Source: VAZQ01 sp034669045 | GTDB lineage: Bacteria; Pseudomonadota; Alphaproteobacteria; Rhizobiales; Xanthobacteraceae | Reading direction: 5' to 3' | Length of the DNA: 32,317 nt | Assembly: GCA_034669045.1 (NCBI GenBank) | Contig: JAXDOD010000098.1 | Location: 1 to 32,317, forward strand | Part shown: in pieces, positions 18,379-26,269 of the stretch | How the letters are laid out: every line of letters starts with the position of its first letter | How positions within the stretch are numbered: the stretch's first letter is position 1 | Position numbers and translations under genes: made by a program | The notes under the pieces: generated by a model | The model's database searches: none | Told to the model about the DNA's origin: nothing | Seen by the model: only the letters and a program-made list of their open reading frames with translations

Positions 18379-19344
18379 ATGCATGTCATCCGCCGCCGCG
18401 GTTGGGAAATTCCCGAACGCCTTGCCACGCCCGAGCATCTGTTCATGAATCGCCGTGCCTTCCTGGCCGCCACCGGCGCCGCGGCGCTGGCGTTATCGCC
18501 GCAAATCGCGCGGGCACAGCGCGCCGCCGATGTGCCGGACCCGACTGCCGATCTCTATCCGGCGAAACGCAACGACCGCTATGTGCTCGACCGGCCGGTC
18601 ACCGAGGAAAAGATAAACCTCAACTACAACAATTTCTACGAATTCGGCGGATCCAAGCAGGTCTCGCGCGCGGCGCAGGCGCTCAAGCTGCGGCCCTGGA
18701 CGGTCAAGCTCGACGGCATGGTGGAGAAGGAGCAGGAGGTCGGCATCGACGACCTGCTCCGCCAGATGCCGCTGGAGGAACGGCTTTACCGCCACCGCTG
18801 CGTGGAAGCCTGGGGCATGGCGATCCCATGGTCGGGCTTTCCGCTGGCCAAGCTGGTGGAAATGGCGAAGCCGCTGTCTTCGGCGAAATACCTGCGCATG
18901 GAGACGTTTCTCGATCCGTCGGTCGCGCCGGGACAGCGCCAGAAGTTCTATCCCTGGCCCTATGTGGAAGGCGTGACCATGGCGGAGGCGACCAACGAGC
19001 TCGCCTTCCTGGTCACCGGCGCCTATGGCAAGCCGGTATCGAAGGTGCAGGGCGCGCCGATCCGGCTCGCGCTGCCGTGGAAGTACGGCTTCAAGTCGAT
19101 CAAGTCGATCACGCGCTTCACCTTCACCGACCAGCGGCCGAAGAGCTATTGGGAGGCGTTGCAGGCGTCCGAATACGGATTCTGGGCCAACGTGAATCCG
19201 CAGGTCGCGCATCCGCGCTGGAGCCAGGCGACCGAAGAGGTGATCGGCACCGGCGGGCGCCGCCCGACGCTGCTGTTCAACGGCTACGCCGAATACGTCG
19301 CCGACATCTACAAGGGGCTCGAGCAGGAGCGGCTGTGGACGTAG
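18379..19344 (+). CDS. msrP: Protein-methionine-sulfoxide reductase, molybdopterin catalytic subunit MsrP
   Basis: 321-residue periplasmic molybdoenzyme of the sulfite-oxidase fold (formerly YedY) that reduces oxidised methionines in envelope proteins. The N-terminus MHVIRRRGWEIPER is typical, followed by a Tat signal with NRRAFLAATGAAALAL (twin Arg at 25-26). Cys141 in YRHRCVEAWGM is the molybdenum ligand. Later family landmarks are GQRQKFYPWPYVEG, GKPVSKVQGAPIRL and LPWKYGFKSIKSI. GGAGG stands 8 nt before the ATG at 18379. The heme-containing membrane partner MsrQ, usually next door, is not found here: the following gene is a convergent c-di-GMP protein. MsrQ may lie elsewhere or another electron donor may be used. 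Confidence 0.95.
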   Translation: MHVIRRRGWEIPERLATPEHLFMNRRAFLAATGAAALALSPQIARAQRAADVPDPTADLYPAKRNDRYVLDRPVTEEKINLNYNNFYEFGGSKQVSRAAQALKLRPWTVKLDGMVEKEQEVGIDDLLRQMPLEERLYRHRCVEAWGMAIPWSGFPLAKLVEMAKPLSSAKYLRMETFLDPSVAPGQRQKFYPWPYVEGVTMAEATNELAFLVTGAYGKPVSKVQGAPIRLALPWKYGFKSIKSITRFTFTDQRPKSYWEALQASEYGFWANVNPQVAHPRWSQATEEVIGTGGRRPTLLFNGYAEYVADIYKGLEQERLWT

Positions 19345-19377
19345 CGGCCCGCAGCACCGAGGACCGCCAGAAACGAT

Positions 19378-22300
19378 CTACGCCACCGCCTTGGTCGCGG
19401 GCACCGAGGGATGCAGCCAGGGGCCGAGTTCGTGTGCCGGCTTCGGCTCGCTGAAGAAAAAGCCCTGAACTTCCGTGCAGCCTTCGCCGCGGAGCTGCGC
19501 AAGCTGTTCTTTGGTTTCCACGCCCTCGGCCGTCGTAGTCATGCCGAGACTGATGCCGAGGCCGGCAACGGCGCGGACGATGGCGATCGAATCGGGCTTG
19601 TCAGTCAGATCGCGGATGAACGATCGATCGATCTTGATCTTGTCGAATGGAAACTTCTGCAGGTAGCCCAGGCTGGAATAGCCGGTGCCGAAGTCGTCCA
19701 TGGAGATGCGCGCGCCGAGATCGCGCAGTTGAGTCAGCGTCGAGACGGTCGTCTCGGTATCCTGCAGCAGGACGGTTTCCGTGATCTCGAGCTCCAGCCG
19801 GTCAGCAGCCAGCCCGGACACGCCCAAAGCCGCAACCACATCCAGCACCAGATTGCCGCTCTTGAACTGAACAGGCGACAGGTTGACCGCGATCCTGATA
19901 TGGCTTGGCCAGCCGGCGGCCTCGCTGCAGGCCTGTTTCAACACCCAGGCGCCGATCGGTCCGATGAGGCCGATCTCTTCGGTGAGCGGGATGAACTCTG
20001 CCGGCGGGACCAAGCCGCGCACGGGGTGCCGCCATCGCAGCAGGGCTTCGAAGCTGCTGACCTCGTTGCTCTCCAGGTTGATCAGCGGTTGGTAGAAGAG
20101 TTCGAATTCCTTGAGGGCCAGCGCCTTGCGCAAGTCCAGTTCGAGCGCACGCCGGGCCTGCATCTTGGCATCCATCTCGGGCTCGAAGAACCGGTAGACG
20201 CCGCGGCCGTCCTCCTTGGCGCGATAGAGCGCCATGTCGGCGTTCTTGAGAAGCCGGTCGGAATCGTCACCGTCGTGCGGGGCGACCGCGATGCCGACGC
20301 TGGTGCCGATGACCAACTGGTGGCCTTGAACATCGAACGGTTCGCTCATCTCCTTGATCAGCCGGCTCGCAAGCGTCGTAGAGCCCACGGGCTGATCTGC
20401 GTCGACCTGCACGATCGCGAACTCGTCACCGCCCAGGCGCGCCACGGTGTCGGTCGGGCGCACGCATGCCCGCAGCCGCTCGGACGCCGCTCGCAGGAGG
20501 GCATCCCCGACCGGATGACCGAGCGTGTCGTTGACCGTCTTGAAGTGGTCGAGATCGATGCAGAGGACGGCGACGCTTTCACCCCGCGCCGTGCGCGTGA
20601 GCGCCTTTTCCATCTCCTCGCGCAGGCGCACCCTGTTCGGCAGTGCCGTGAGCGCGTCATGGTGCGCCATATACGCGATCTGCAGCTCGGCCTTGCGACG
20701 CTCGGTCACGTCCTCGTGGGTTGCGATCAGCCCGCCGTCCGCCATCGGCTGATGCGAGATGGCGATGACCTGGCCGTCGTTCAACTCGGAGACCTGATAC
20801 CACGGCTTGTTTTCGGCGATGACCGCAAGCCGGCTTTCGATGAAATCTTCGGCGTTCTGCAGCCGGCTGCTCTCGACGCGATGCCGCAAGATGGTCCGTA
20901 GCGTCGTTCCCGGAACCGTGTGCTCGGGCGGCAGACCGTAGATTTCGGCGTAGCGCCTGTTGCAGATGATGAGCTTCTGCTCGGCATCGAACATGCACAG
21001 GCCTTGCGGCATGTTGTTGATCGCCGCGTTCAGGCGTTGGTATTGCGTGTGAATCTCGGCCTCCGACCAGGCGATCAGCCGCCGGCGGGCGTCGGCCAAT
21101 TCCGCGATCATGAGGTTGAAGGAGCGCGACAGCATCCCGATCTCGTCGACGCGCCCGGCCTCGGCGACGCCGGGAAGAGCGTTCAATTCGCCCTTCTCCC
21201 GGATTTGGACCACGTGATCCGTCAGCCGCGTCAGCGGCCGGGTGATGCGGCCGGCGAAAAAGAAGCCGAAGGCGAGGCCCGCGAGCACCGTGGTCACGAC
21301 ACTTGCGGCGACAGCCTTATGCGCCTGCGTGATGCCGTTCGCGGCATTGAGCTGCGCCTCCTGATTGAGCGTGCCGACGGCACTCTTGATATTCTCGACC
21401 ATCTGGAGATATGTGCGGTCGATCCGGTCTAGGTTGGCTCGGTCGGCGGCGCGCTCGGCTTGCGTCGTCACTGCGTCGCGGTGCCTTTCGAACAGGCCGT
21501 CCGGTCCGAGAAGCGCAGTTTCCAGACCGAGGATGCCGCTCCGGAATTTCGTCAGCTCGACTGTTCCGTCGGCATCGCGCAGGCGGCCGGCGAGCGTCTC
21601 GGTTATGGCGTCGATCGTCTTGAAGGTCCTCTTCACCCGCTGCTCGACGGCCGTCAGCGCGGCGGCATCGGTCTGCACCAGCAGCAATTGGGCGGCGTCA
21701 TCGATTTGATCGACCTGGCGCAGGAGCCTGCCCGTGTTCTGCACGATCGGATACGCCTCCGTCAGGACGTCCGACAACATGTCGCTGAGACCCTCGACGG
21801 TCGCGGCGCCGGTCTGGACTTGAACCTTTGCTTCATCCTCGGTCCTGAGCATCTTTCCCTGGGCGCGATTGGCCAAGTCGAGCAGGAGCGCGTCGACATC
21901 GCGGCGCTTTGCCTGGAAGCTCGCGGTGCGCTCTTGCGTGACCAGCAAGGCCGCCTTTTTCTGCTGCGAGACCTCGGACATGCGTTCGAGAATTTGCACG
22001 AACTCCCGCTTGTATTGCTCCACGTCATCGAGCGCGACTTCGATCTTCGCCTTTGCCGCAAGCTCGCGCAGCGCCTGCAGATGCCGAGTACCGTCAGCGC
22101 GGAGCTGGGCAAGCTTCTCCGGCATGATCTCGCCGCTCGCAAGCACGCGGAAAACGGTTGCCCGCAAGCGCCGGGCATTGTCCACGACCGCATCGCTTTC
22201 CGTGAGCAGGGGCGAGGTGACGTCCGAGAACATCGACACGGACGCCCCGATACGCTCGACAAAGACCAGCCCGACGATGCCGCAAAAGCCTGCCATCATC

Positions 22301-22380
22301 GCCATGCCCGCGAAGGCCGCGATCAGCTTTGCACGAAGCTTGAGCGTTTTGATGGACTGGAGCCATACGAGAAGCGACAT
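19378..22380 (-). CDS. Membrane sensor HAMP-PAS-GGDEF-EAL protein (c-di-GMP turnover)
   Basis: 1000-residue two-domain c-di-GMP enzyme. The start MSLLVWLQSIKTLK (ATG at 22378-22380) places a transmembrane helix at about 18-40 (AAFAGMAMMAGFCGIVGLVF in part). A long helical periplasmic sensor region follows, then a second helix (about 370-395, ASVVTTVLAGLAFGFFFAGR), a HAMP linker ending FNLMIAELADAR, and a PAS domain (NNMPQGLCMFDAEQKL). The GGDEF motif at 650-654 is intact, and an RPTD inhibitory site lies five residues before it (641-644). The EAL part has EALLR (778-782), AVNLSPVQ, LEITE, MDDFGTGYSS, IKIDRSF, TAEGVET and EVQGFFFSEP, all intact. It could therefore make or break c-di-GMP in response to an outside signal. 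It converges on msrP with a 33-bp gap. Confidence 0.93.
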   Translation of the reverse strand: MSLLVWLQSIKTLKLRAKLIAAFAGMAMMAGFCGIVGLVFVERIGASVSMFSDVTSPLLTESDAVVDNARRLRATVFRVLASGEIMPEKLAQLRADGTRHLQALRELAAKAKIEVALDDVEQYKREFVQILERMSEVSQQKKAALLVTQERTASFQAKRRDVDALLLDLANRAQGKMLRTEDEAKVQVQTGAATVEGLSDMLSDVLTEAYPIVQNTGRLLRQVDQIDDAAQLLLVQTDAAALTAVEQRVKRTFKTIDAITETLAGRLRDADGTVELTKFRSGILGLETALLGPDGLFERHRDAVTTQAERAADRANLDRIDRTYLQMVENIKSAVGTLNQEAQLNAANGITQAHKAVAASVVTTVLAGLAFGFFFAGRITRPLTRLTDHVVQIREKGELNALPGVAEAGRVDEIGMLSRSFNLMIAELADARRRLIAWSEAEIHTQYQRLNAAINNMPQGLCMFDAEQKLIICNRRYAEIYGLPPEHTVPGTTLRTILRHRVESSRLQNAEDFIESRLAVIAENKPWYQVSELNDGQVIAISHQPMADGGLIATHEDVTERRKAELQIAYMAHHDALTALPNRVRLREEMEKALTRTARGESVAVLCIDLDHFKTVNDTLGHPVGDALLRAASERLRACVRPTDTVARLGGDEFAIVQVDADQPVGSTTLASRLIKEMSEPFDVQGHQLVIGTSVGIAVAPHDGDDSDRLLKNADMALYRAKEDGRGVYRFFEPEMDAKMQARRALELDLRKALALKEFELFYQPLINLESNEVSSFEALLRWRHPVRGLVPPAEFIPLTEEIGLIGPIGAWVLKQACSEAAGWPSHIRIAVNLSPVQFKSGNLVLDVVAALGVSGLAADRLELEITETVLLQDTETTVSTLTQLRDLGARISMDDFGTGYSSLGYLQKFPFDKIKIDRSFIRDLTDKPDSIAIVRAVAGLGISLGMTTTAEGVETKEQLAQLRGEGCTEVQGFFFSEPKPAHELGPWLHPSVPATKAVA

Positions 22381-22417
22381 CGAACACACTTTCTTGGCTG
22401 GGCGCGCGGCTTGAATG

Positions 22418-22666
22418 TCACCTGACCAGGTCAAGCTCTGCGTCCGCGACCGGTCTGAACATCTGGATGCGGTTGTTGGCGGTATCGGCGACGTAGACAC
22501 GGCCGCTGGTCTTGTCGATGACGCCGTGCACGTTGCCACCCTCGCCGTCCTCGCCGACGCCGTCGGAGCCGATATTCATCACGTGCTCGAATGTGAGCGT
22601 TTCGGTGCGCGCCGTCGTCATCAGCCGCGTGACGCACAGCGCAACGCACGAATGTCTGGCCGACAT
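22418..22666 (-). pseudogene. NHL-repeat protein remnant (C-terminal piece)
   Basis: An 82-codon reading frame whose middle spells one good NHL blade: HGVIDKTSGRVYVADTANNR followed by IQMF. NHL proteins fold as propellers of about six such blades, so a single blade cannot stand alone. The first 20 residues (MSARHSCVALCVTRLM) do not look like a signal peptide or a blade. The likely reading is the 3' end of a lost propeller gene, although AGGACAGG lies just upstream of the ATG at 22664-22666, so a short product could still be made. It sits 37 bp upstream of the sensor gene on the same strand. Confidence 0.45.
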
Positions 22667-22856
22667 GACACCTGTCCTGGTCCACCTTATGGACGTGTTC
22701 CGTAGTTAAACGTCACGTCCTAAAGTTTTGGTAAGACAGGAGCTCGTTATGAATCCAAGTCTGGTGGCGGAAGCGTTAAAATTCGTCGCGCAATTCGATG
22801 CTTTGTCCGATCGGTAAACGTGCCACCCGGCGGCATCAACGCGCCGCGCGGAGCGG
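22667..22856. other. Intergenic region between tctA and the NHL remnant
   Basis: About 190 bp with an AT-rich centre (22700-22800), which is unusual for this window. It contains GTCC-acctta-tGGAC symmetry near 22681-22695 and one very short ORF on the plus strand (22749-22817). tctA ends at its right border on the minus strand, but I see no clear terminator hairpin there. Confidence 0.4.
22749..22817 (+). CDS. Possible 22-residue peptide ORF
   Basis: ATG at 22749 to TAA at 22815-22817 gives MNPSLVAEALKFVAQFDALS followed by DR. CAGGAG stands 7-12 nt upstream, a reasonable ribosome binding site. The peptide would form one amphipathic helix (LVAEALKFVAQF). It may instead be the broken N-terminus of a lost gene, since it lies in an AT-rich stretch next to an NHL remnant. 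No family is recognised, and short ORFs with a chance Shine-Dalgarno are common. Confidence 0.22.
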   Translation: MNPSLVAEALKFVAQFDALSDR

Positions 22857-24386
22857 TCAACCGTTCTCGCCTGCTTCCACCTCTGCGAGCTTGTTGCGCC
22901 AGTCGCGGCGGCTGCGCCGCAGCGAATGCGCGGCGAGAACGAGCAGCGCGGCGCAGATCGCCAGCAGCACGGCGGCGACCGGCCGCTGCACGAAGATCGA
23001 CCAGCGTCCGTTCGACATCACCAGCGATTGCCGCAGCGACATCTCGAAGATCGGCGCGATGACGAGACCGAGCACCAGCGGAGCCGGATCGAAGCCGAAC
23101 TTGCGCAGCATGTAGCCGACGACGCCCATGATCAGCATGATCCAGACGTCGACGACCGAGTGGTTCACCTCGTAGACGCCGATGATGCAGAACATGATGA
23201 TGAGCGGATAGAGATAGGCGTAGGGAATCCGCAGCACGCTCACGAACACGCCGACCAGCGGCAGGTTGAGCGCCAGCAGCATCAGGTTGCCGACATACAT
23301 CGAGGCGACGAAGCCCCAGAACACGTCCGGATGATCGTTGACGAGCGTCGGGCCGGGCGGCACGCCGTGGATCAGCAGCGCCGCCATCAGCACGGCGGTC
23401 ACCGGCCCGGTCGGCAGTCCAAGCGCCAGCATCGGCACGAAGGCGCCGGTCGAGGCGGCGTTGTTCGCCGATTCCGGCCCGGCGACGCCGGCGACCGCGC
23501 CCTTGCCGAACTCCTCGGGCGTCTTGGAGATGCGCTTCTCCAGCGCATAGGACAGGAAGCTCGAGATGATGTGCGCCGAGCCGGGCAGGATACCCACCAG
23601 GAACCCGAGCAGGCTGCCGCGTGCGATTGGCATCGCCGATTGCCGCCACTCCTCGCGGCTCGGCAACAGCTCGGCCAGCCGCGGCGGCACCACCTTGCCG
23701 GTGACCATGCTGCTCGGTGTCGAGAGGATCTCGCCCAGCCCGAACAGCCCTACCGCCACCGGCACGATGCCGATGCCGTCGCCGAGCTCCGGGATGTCGA
23801 AGGAGTAGCGGAAATGGCCGGTCATCACGTCGATGCCGATCATGCCGAGGAGGAGCCCGAAGCTCGCCATCAGCAGCGTGCGCGCGAGCGAGGTGGATGA
23901 CATGTAGGCGAGGAAGATGAGGCCGAGAACGAGCAGCGCGGTGTATTCCGGCGGCCCGAATCCGAGCGCGAAGTTGGCGAGCGGCGGCGCCACGACCGTG
24001 AGCACGATCACGCCGAAGGTGCCGGCGATGAAGGAGCCGACCGCGGCGATGCAGAGCGCCGCGCCGGCGCGTCCCTTCTGCGCCATGGCGTAGCCGTCGA
24101 TGCAGGTCATCACCGAGGAGGCTTCGCCCGGAATGCGCATCAGGATCGAGGTGGTCGAGCCGCCATATTGCGAGCCGTAATAGATGCCGGCCAGCATCAC
24201 GATCGCCTTGGTGGCGTCGAGGCCGAAGGTCACCGGCAGCAGGATGCTGATGCCGGCGAGCGGCCCGATGCCGGGCAGGACGCCGACCAGCGTGCCGATG
24301 GCGCAGCCGAGGAAGGCGTACCACAGGACGTCCGGCCGGAACGCGACCGAGAAACCGAGCAGCAGGCTGTCGAAGGTCGCTTCCAC
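22857..24386 (-). CDS. tctA: Tripartite tricarboxylate transporter large membrane subunit TctA
   Basis: 509-residue inner-membrane permease, the usual family length, with about 11-12 helices. TctA forms the cation-coupled translocation path for a carboxylate delivered by TctC. Strong family motifs: GCAIGTLVGVLPGIGPLAGI, YYGSQYGGSTTSIL, RIPGEASSVMTCIDGYAM, and the second half-repeat GFLVGILPGSAHIISSFLSY, AGPESANNAASTGAFVPMLA and LGLPTGPVTAVL. The start is GTG (complement of 24384-24386), three bases after the tctB stop, so the two are translationally coupled. The last 25 residues are charged and cytoplasmic. It is the third gene of the order tctC-tctB-tctA. Confidence 0.95.
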   Translation of the reverse strand: MEATFDSLLLGFSVAFRPDVLWYAFLGCAIGTLVGVLPGIGPLAGISILLPVTFGLDATKAIVMLAGIYYGSQYGGSTTSILMRIPGEASSVMTCIDGYAMAQKGRAGAALCIAAVGSFIAGTFGVIVLTVVAPPLANFALGFGPPEYTALLVLGLIFLAYMSSTSLARTLLMASFGLLLGMIGIDVMTGHFRYSFDIPELGDGIGIVPVAVGLFGLGEILSTPSSMVTGKVVPPRLAELLPSREEWRQSAMPIARGSLLGFLVGILPGSAHIISSFLSYALEKRISKTPEEFGKGAVAGVAGPESANNAASTGAFVPMLALGLPTGPVTAVLMAALLIHGVPPGPTLVNDHPDVFWGFVASMYVGNLMLLALNLPLVGVFVSVLRIPYAYLYPLIIMFCIIGVYEVNHSVVDVWIMLIMGVVGYMLRKFGFDPAPLVLGLVIAPIFEMSLRQSLVMSNGRWSIFVQRPVAAVLLAICAALLVLAAHSLRRSRRDWRNKLAEVEAGENG

Positions 24387-24389
24387 GCT

Positions 24390-24836
24390 CTAGAATCCGA
24401 ACGGGCTGGGCGGCAACGGCGATTTCAACAGCGTCCCGAACAGCAGGTAGGCGAAGACCGTGACCCCGATGCTGAAGGCGGCTGCGGGCACGACGTTCCT
24501 GCGCTCAACGCCGACCAGCAGCACGAACAGCATCAGCGCCATCGTGACCACGAAACCGAGCATGGTGTAGAGCGCGATGGCGGCGGCCGCGATGCCGACG
24601 ACGCAGAGCGCATGCGGCAGGTCGCTCCATGCGATGGTCGCGAGCGGCGGGTTGTCGCCGGCGCGCGCCACTAGGATCAGTCCGAACAGGATCATGAATC
24701 CGATCAGCAGCTTCGGCAGCATGCCCGCCCCCGGCATCGCCATCGAGCCCCAGGGCAGATCGCCGCTCACCGCGAACACGAGCGCGCCGCCGACCACGAA
24801 GATGCCGCCGGCCACGTGGTCGCGGCGCAGGATCAT
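24390..24836 (-). CDS. tctB: Tripartite tricarboxylate transporter small membrane subunit TctB
   Basis: 148-residue small membrane subunit with four predicted helices: GGIFVVGGALVFAVSG, LPKLLIGFMILFGLILV, ALCVVGIAAAAIALYTMLGF and ALMLFVLLVGV with AAAFSIGVTVFAYLLFG. TctB assists TctA; its exact role is poorly known. The ATG at 24834-24836 gives MILRRDHVAGG, with AAGG 8 nt before it. An open frame continues upstream to 26141, but it is only the wrong reading of tctC, so I reject it. The start region is a 13-bp direct repeat, and a 7-codon ORF beginning at 24856 ends in TGA overlapping this ATG (ATGA). The gene ends 3 bp before the tctA GTG. Confidence 0.9.
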   Translation of the reverse strand: MILRRDHVAGGIFVVGGALVFAVSGDLPWGSMAMPGAGMLPKLLIGFMILFGLILVARAGDNPPLATIAWSDLPHALCVVGIAAAAIALYTMLGFVVTMALMLFVLLVGVERRNVVPAAAFSIGVTVFAYLLFGTLLKSPLPPSPFGF

Positions 24837-24861
24837 GGGTTTGCCTTGAGGATCATGGGTT
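24829..24861 (-). repeat. 13-bp direct repeat at the tctB start, creating a 7-codon mini-ORF
   Basis: AGGATCATGGGTT occurs at 24829-24841 and 24849-24861 (plus strand), a 20-bp period. On the minus strand each copy holds ATGATCCT. The downstream copy carries the tctB ATG; the upstream one opens MILKANP and ends in TGA at 24833-24835, overlapping the tctB ATG by the ATGA type of coupling. This looks like a small duplication of the start site. It may influence tctB translation or may be neutral. Confidence 0.6.
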
Positions 24862-24921
24862 CGCCCAATCGACGTACGACGGTGCGGAGTTGCACTTCGC
24901 CTCCCGGCGAGGTCTCTCCGA

Positions 24922-24958
24922 CCCCTCCCGCCACTCGCTTCGCTCGCGGGGGGAGGGG
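24922..24958. repeat. REP-like hairpin between tctC and tctB
   Basis: CCCCTCCCGC (24922-24931) is complementary to GCGGGGGGAGGGG (24946-24958), apart from extra Gs, and the loop holds CTCGCTTCGCTCG. From memory, sequences with this CTCGCTTCGCTCG core flanked by C-rich and G-rich arms are common intergenic palindromes in Bradyrhizobium-like genomes. Its place inside the tct operon (170-bp gap) suggests messenger stabilising or partial termination, which could give more TctC than TctAB. Copy number was not tested. Confidence 0.5.
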
Positions 24959-25027
24959 AGCCGAACCAGCGTGCCCGCCTTGCCCGGACGGGGATGCCAT
25001 GCCGCCCACCCAGGTGGTCGCGCCGCC

Positions 25028-26023
25028 TTATCCGTCCTGCCTGCCGACGATGCGCACGGCCTCCTCGACCCGCTTGGCGTCGGCGTCCCAGAATGCCTTG
25101 AACTCCGCCTGGTCGAGATAGGCGACCTCCTGGCCGAGATTGGTCATTGCCTGCTTGAACGGCTCGGCGGCCATCGCCTGCCGGGTCAGGTCGCGCAGCT
25201 TGCCGACGATCGGCTCCGGTGTGCCTTTGGGCGCAAACAGCCCGACCCACAGGTAGAACTCGATGTCGTAGCCGAGCTCCTTCATGGTCGGCACGTCGGG
25301 ATGCGCGGGCGAGCGCTTGCCGCCGAAGGAGGCGAGCGCTCGCGCCTTGCCGGCCTTGAGCTGTCCGCTCGCCGCCGCGATCGAGGACACCAGCGCCTGC
25401 GAATTGTTGCCCATCAGGGCCGTCAATGCCGGCCCGCCGCCGGCGGTGGGGAGGTGGCGAAGCTGGACGCCGGCCGCTTTCATGAACAGCGCCATCGGCA
25501 GATGCAGCGCGCCATAAAGACCCGACGAGCTGAAGATCATCCCGTTCGGCCGCTTCTTGGCGTCGTCGACGAATTCCTCGAGCGTCTTGTGCGGCTGCTT
25601 GTCGTTGACGATGAGCACGCAAGGATCGGCGATGAAGCGTGCGATCGGGATGAAGTCGGCATTGGTGAACTTCACCGGCCGTCCGAACAGCCGGTCGACC
25701 TCGGCGAATCCGGAGATCGACACGATATGGATCAGCAGCGTGTAGCCGTCTGGCCTGGCGCTGGCGGCGAACTGGGCGCCGACCTGGCCGGCCGCACCGG
25801 CCTTGGTCTCGATCACGCAGGGCTGCTTGATCAGCGGCTCGAGCACGGCGGCATAAGGGCGGCCGACCACGTCGGCGGCGCCGCCGGGCGGGAACGGATT
25901 GATAAAGGTGACGGCGCGCGACGGATAGATCTCCTGCGCGCCCGCCGCCCCGCTCGCGAACGCGGCGGCGGTTGCGGCCGAGCCGAGGACAAAGCCGCGT
26001 CGGTCGAAGCCGTGTGCGTCCAT
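25028..26023 (-). CDS. tctC: TTT-family (Bug) substrate-binding protein TctC
   Basis: 331-residue periplasmic receptor of the TTT system, first gene of the tct operon. The start MDAHGFDRRGFVLGSAATA (ATG at 26021-26023) follows GGGAGGAA by 4 nt. The signal has two Arg (DRRGFVLGS), so export may go by Tat. The signature INPFPPGGAADVVGRPYAAVL in part (about 40-60) keeps the Asp of the ligand loop, and SARPDGYTLLIH, TNADFIPIARF, HLPTAGGGPALTALMG and LFAPKGTPEPIVGKL follow in the family order. It should pass its ligand to the TctAB pair encoded downstream. The two orphan binding proteins in this window may compete for the same membrane subunits. The ligand is likely a carboxylate but cannot be told from sequence. 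Confidence 0.92.
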   Translation of the reverse strand: MDAHGFDRRGFVLGSAATAAAFASGAAGAQEIYPSRAVTFINPFPPGGAADVVGRPYAAVLEPLIKQPCVIETKAGAAGQVGAQFAASARPDGYTLLIHIVSISGFAEVDRLFGRPVKFTNADFIPIARFIADPCVLIVNDKQPHKTLEEFVDDAKKRPNGMIFSSSGLYGALHLPMALFMKAAGVQLRHLPTAGGGPALTALMGNNSQALVSSIAAASGQLKAGKARALASFGGKRSPAHPDVPTMKELGYDIEFYLWVGLFAPKGTPEPIVGKLRDLTRQAMAAEPFKQAMTNLGQEVAYLDQAEFKAFWDADAKRVEEAVRIVGRQDG

Positions 26024-26269
26024 GCGTTCCTCCCTGCGCTTTTATGGCGATTGCGCGGATGCTAGCGAGTGCCGCCCGGGCGGGCAACCATGCGTTGCCG
26101 CATCGGCGCCCGCCGCTTCGCGGCGGCCCTTCGTTCAGCAATGTTTCTTGCGCATTTCATCGGCGGCGGAAGTGGTTACAGCGCCTTCAACGCGTGAACG
26201 CATTCGCTGGCCGTCGCGACTTAAGGGCGCATGGCCGTTCCGGCCGCTGCGGCCAAGAGGAAAACGACG
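26024..26269. other. Divergent intergenic region between tctC and the His-rich peptide gene
   Basis: 246 bp with promoters for both directions expected. A 7-bp hairpin CCGCCGC-TTC-GCGGCGG lies at 26110-26126. No clear -35/-10 pair or known operator was recognised, and no short gene is seen. Confidence 0.4.

Noticed and set aside
24390..26141. A single 583-codon minus-strand protein
   Set aside because: Only its last 148 codons (TctB) look like a protein; the rest is the wrong frame of tctC, which has its own clear start and signature in another frame.
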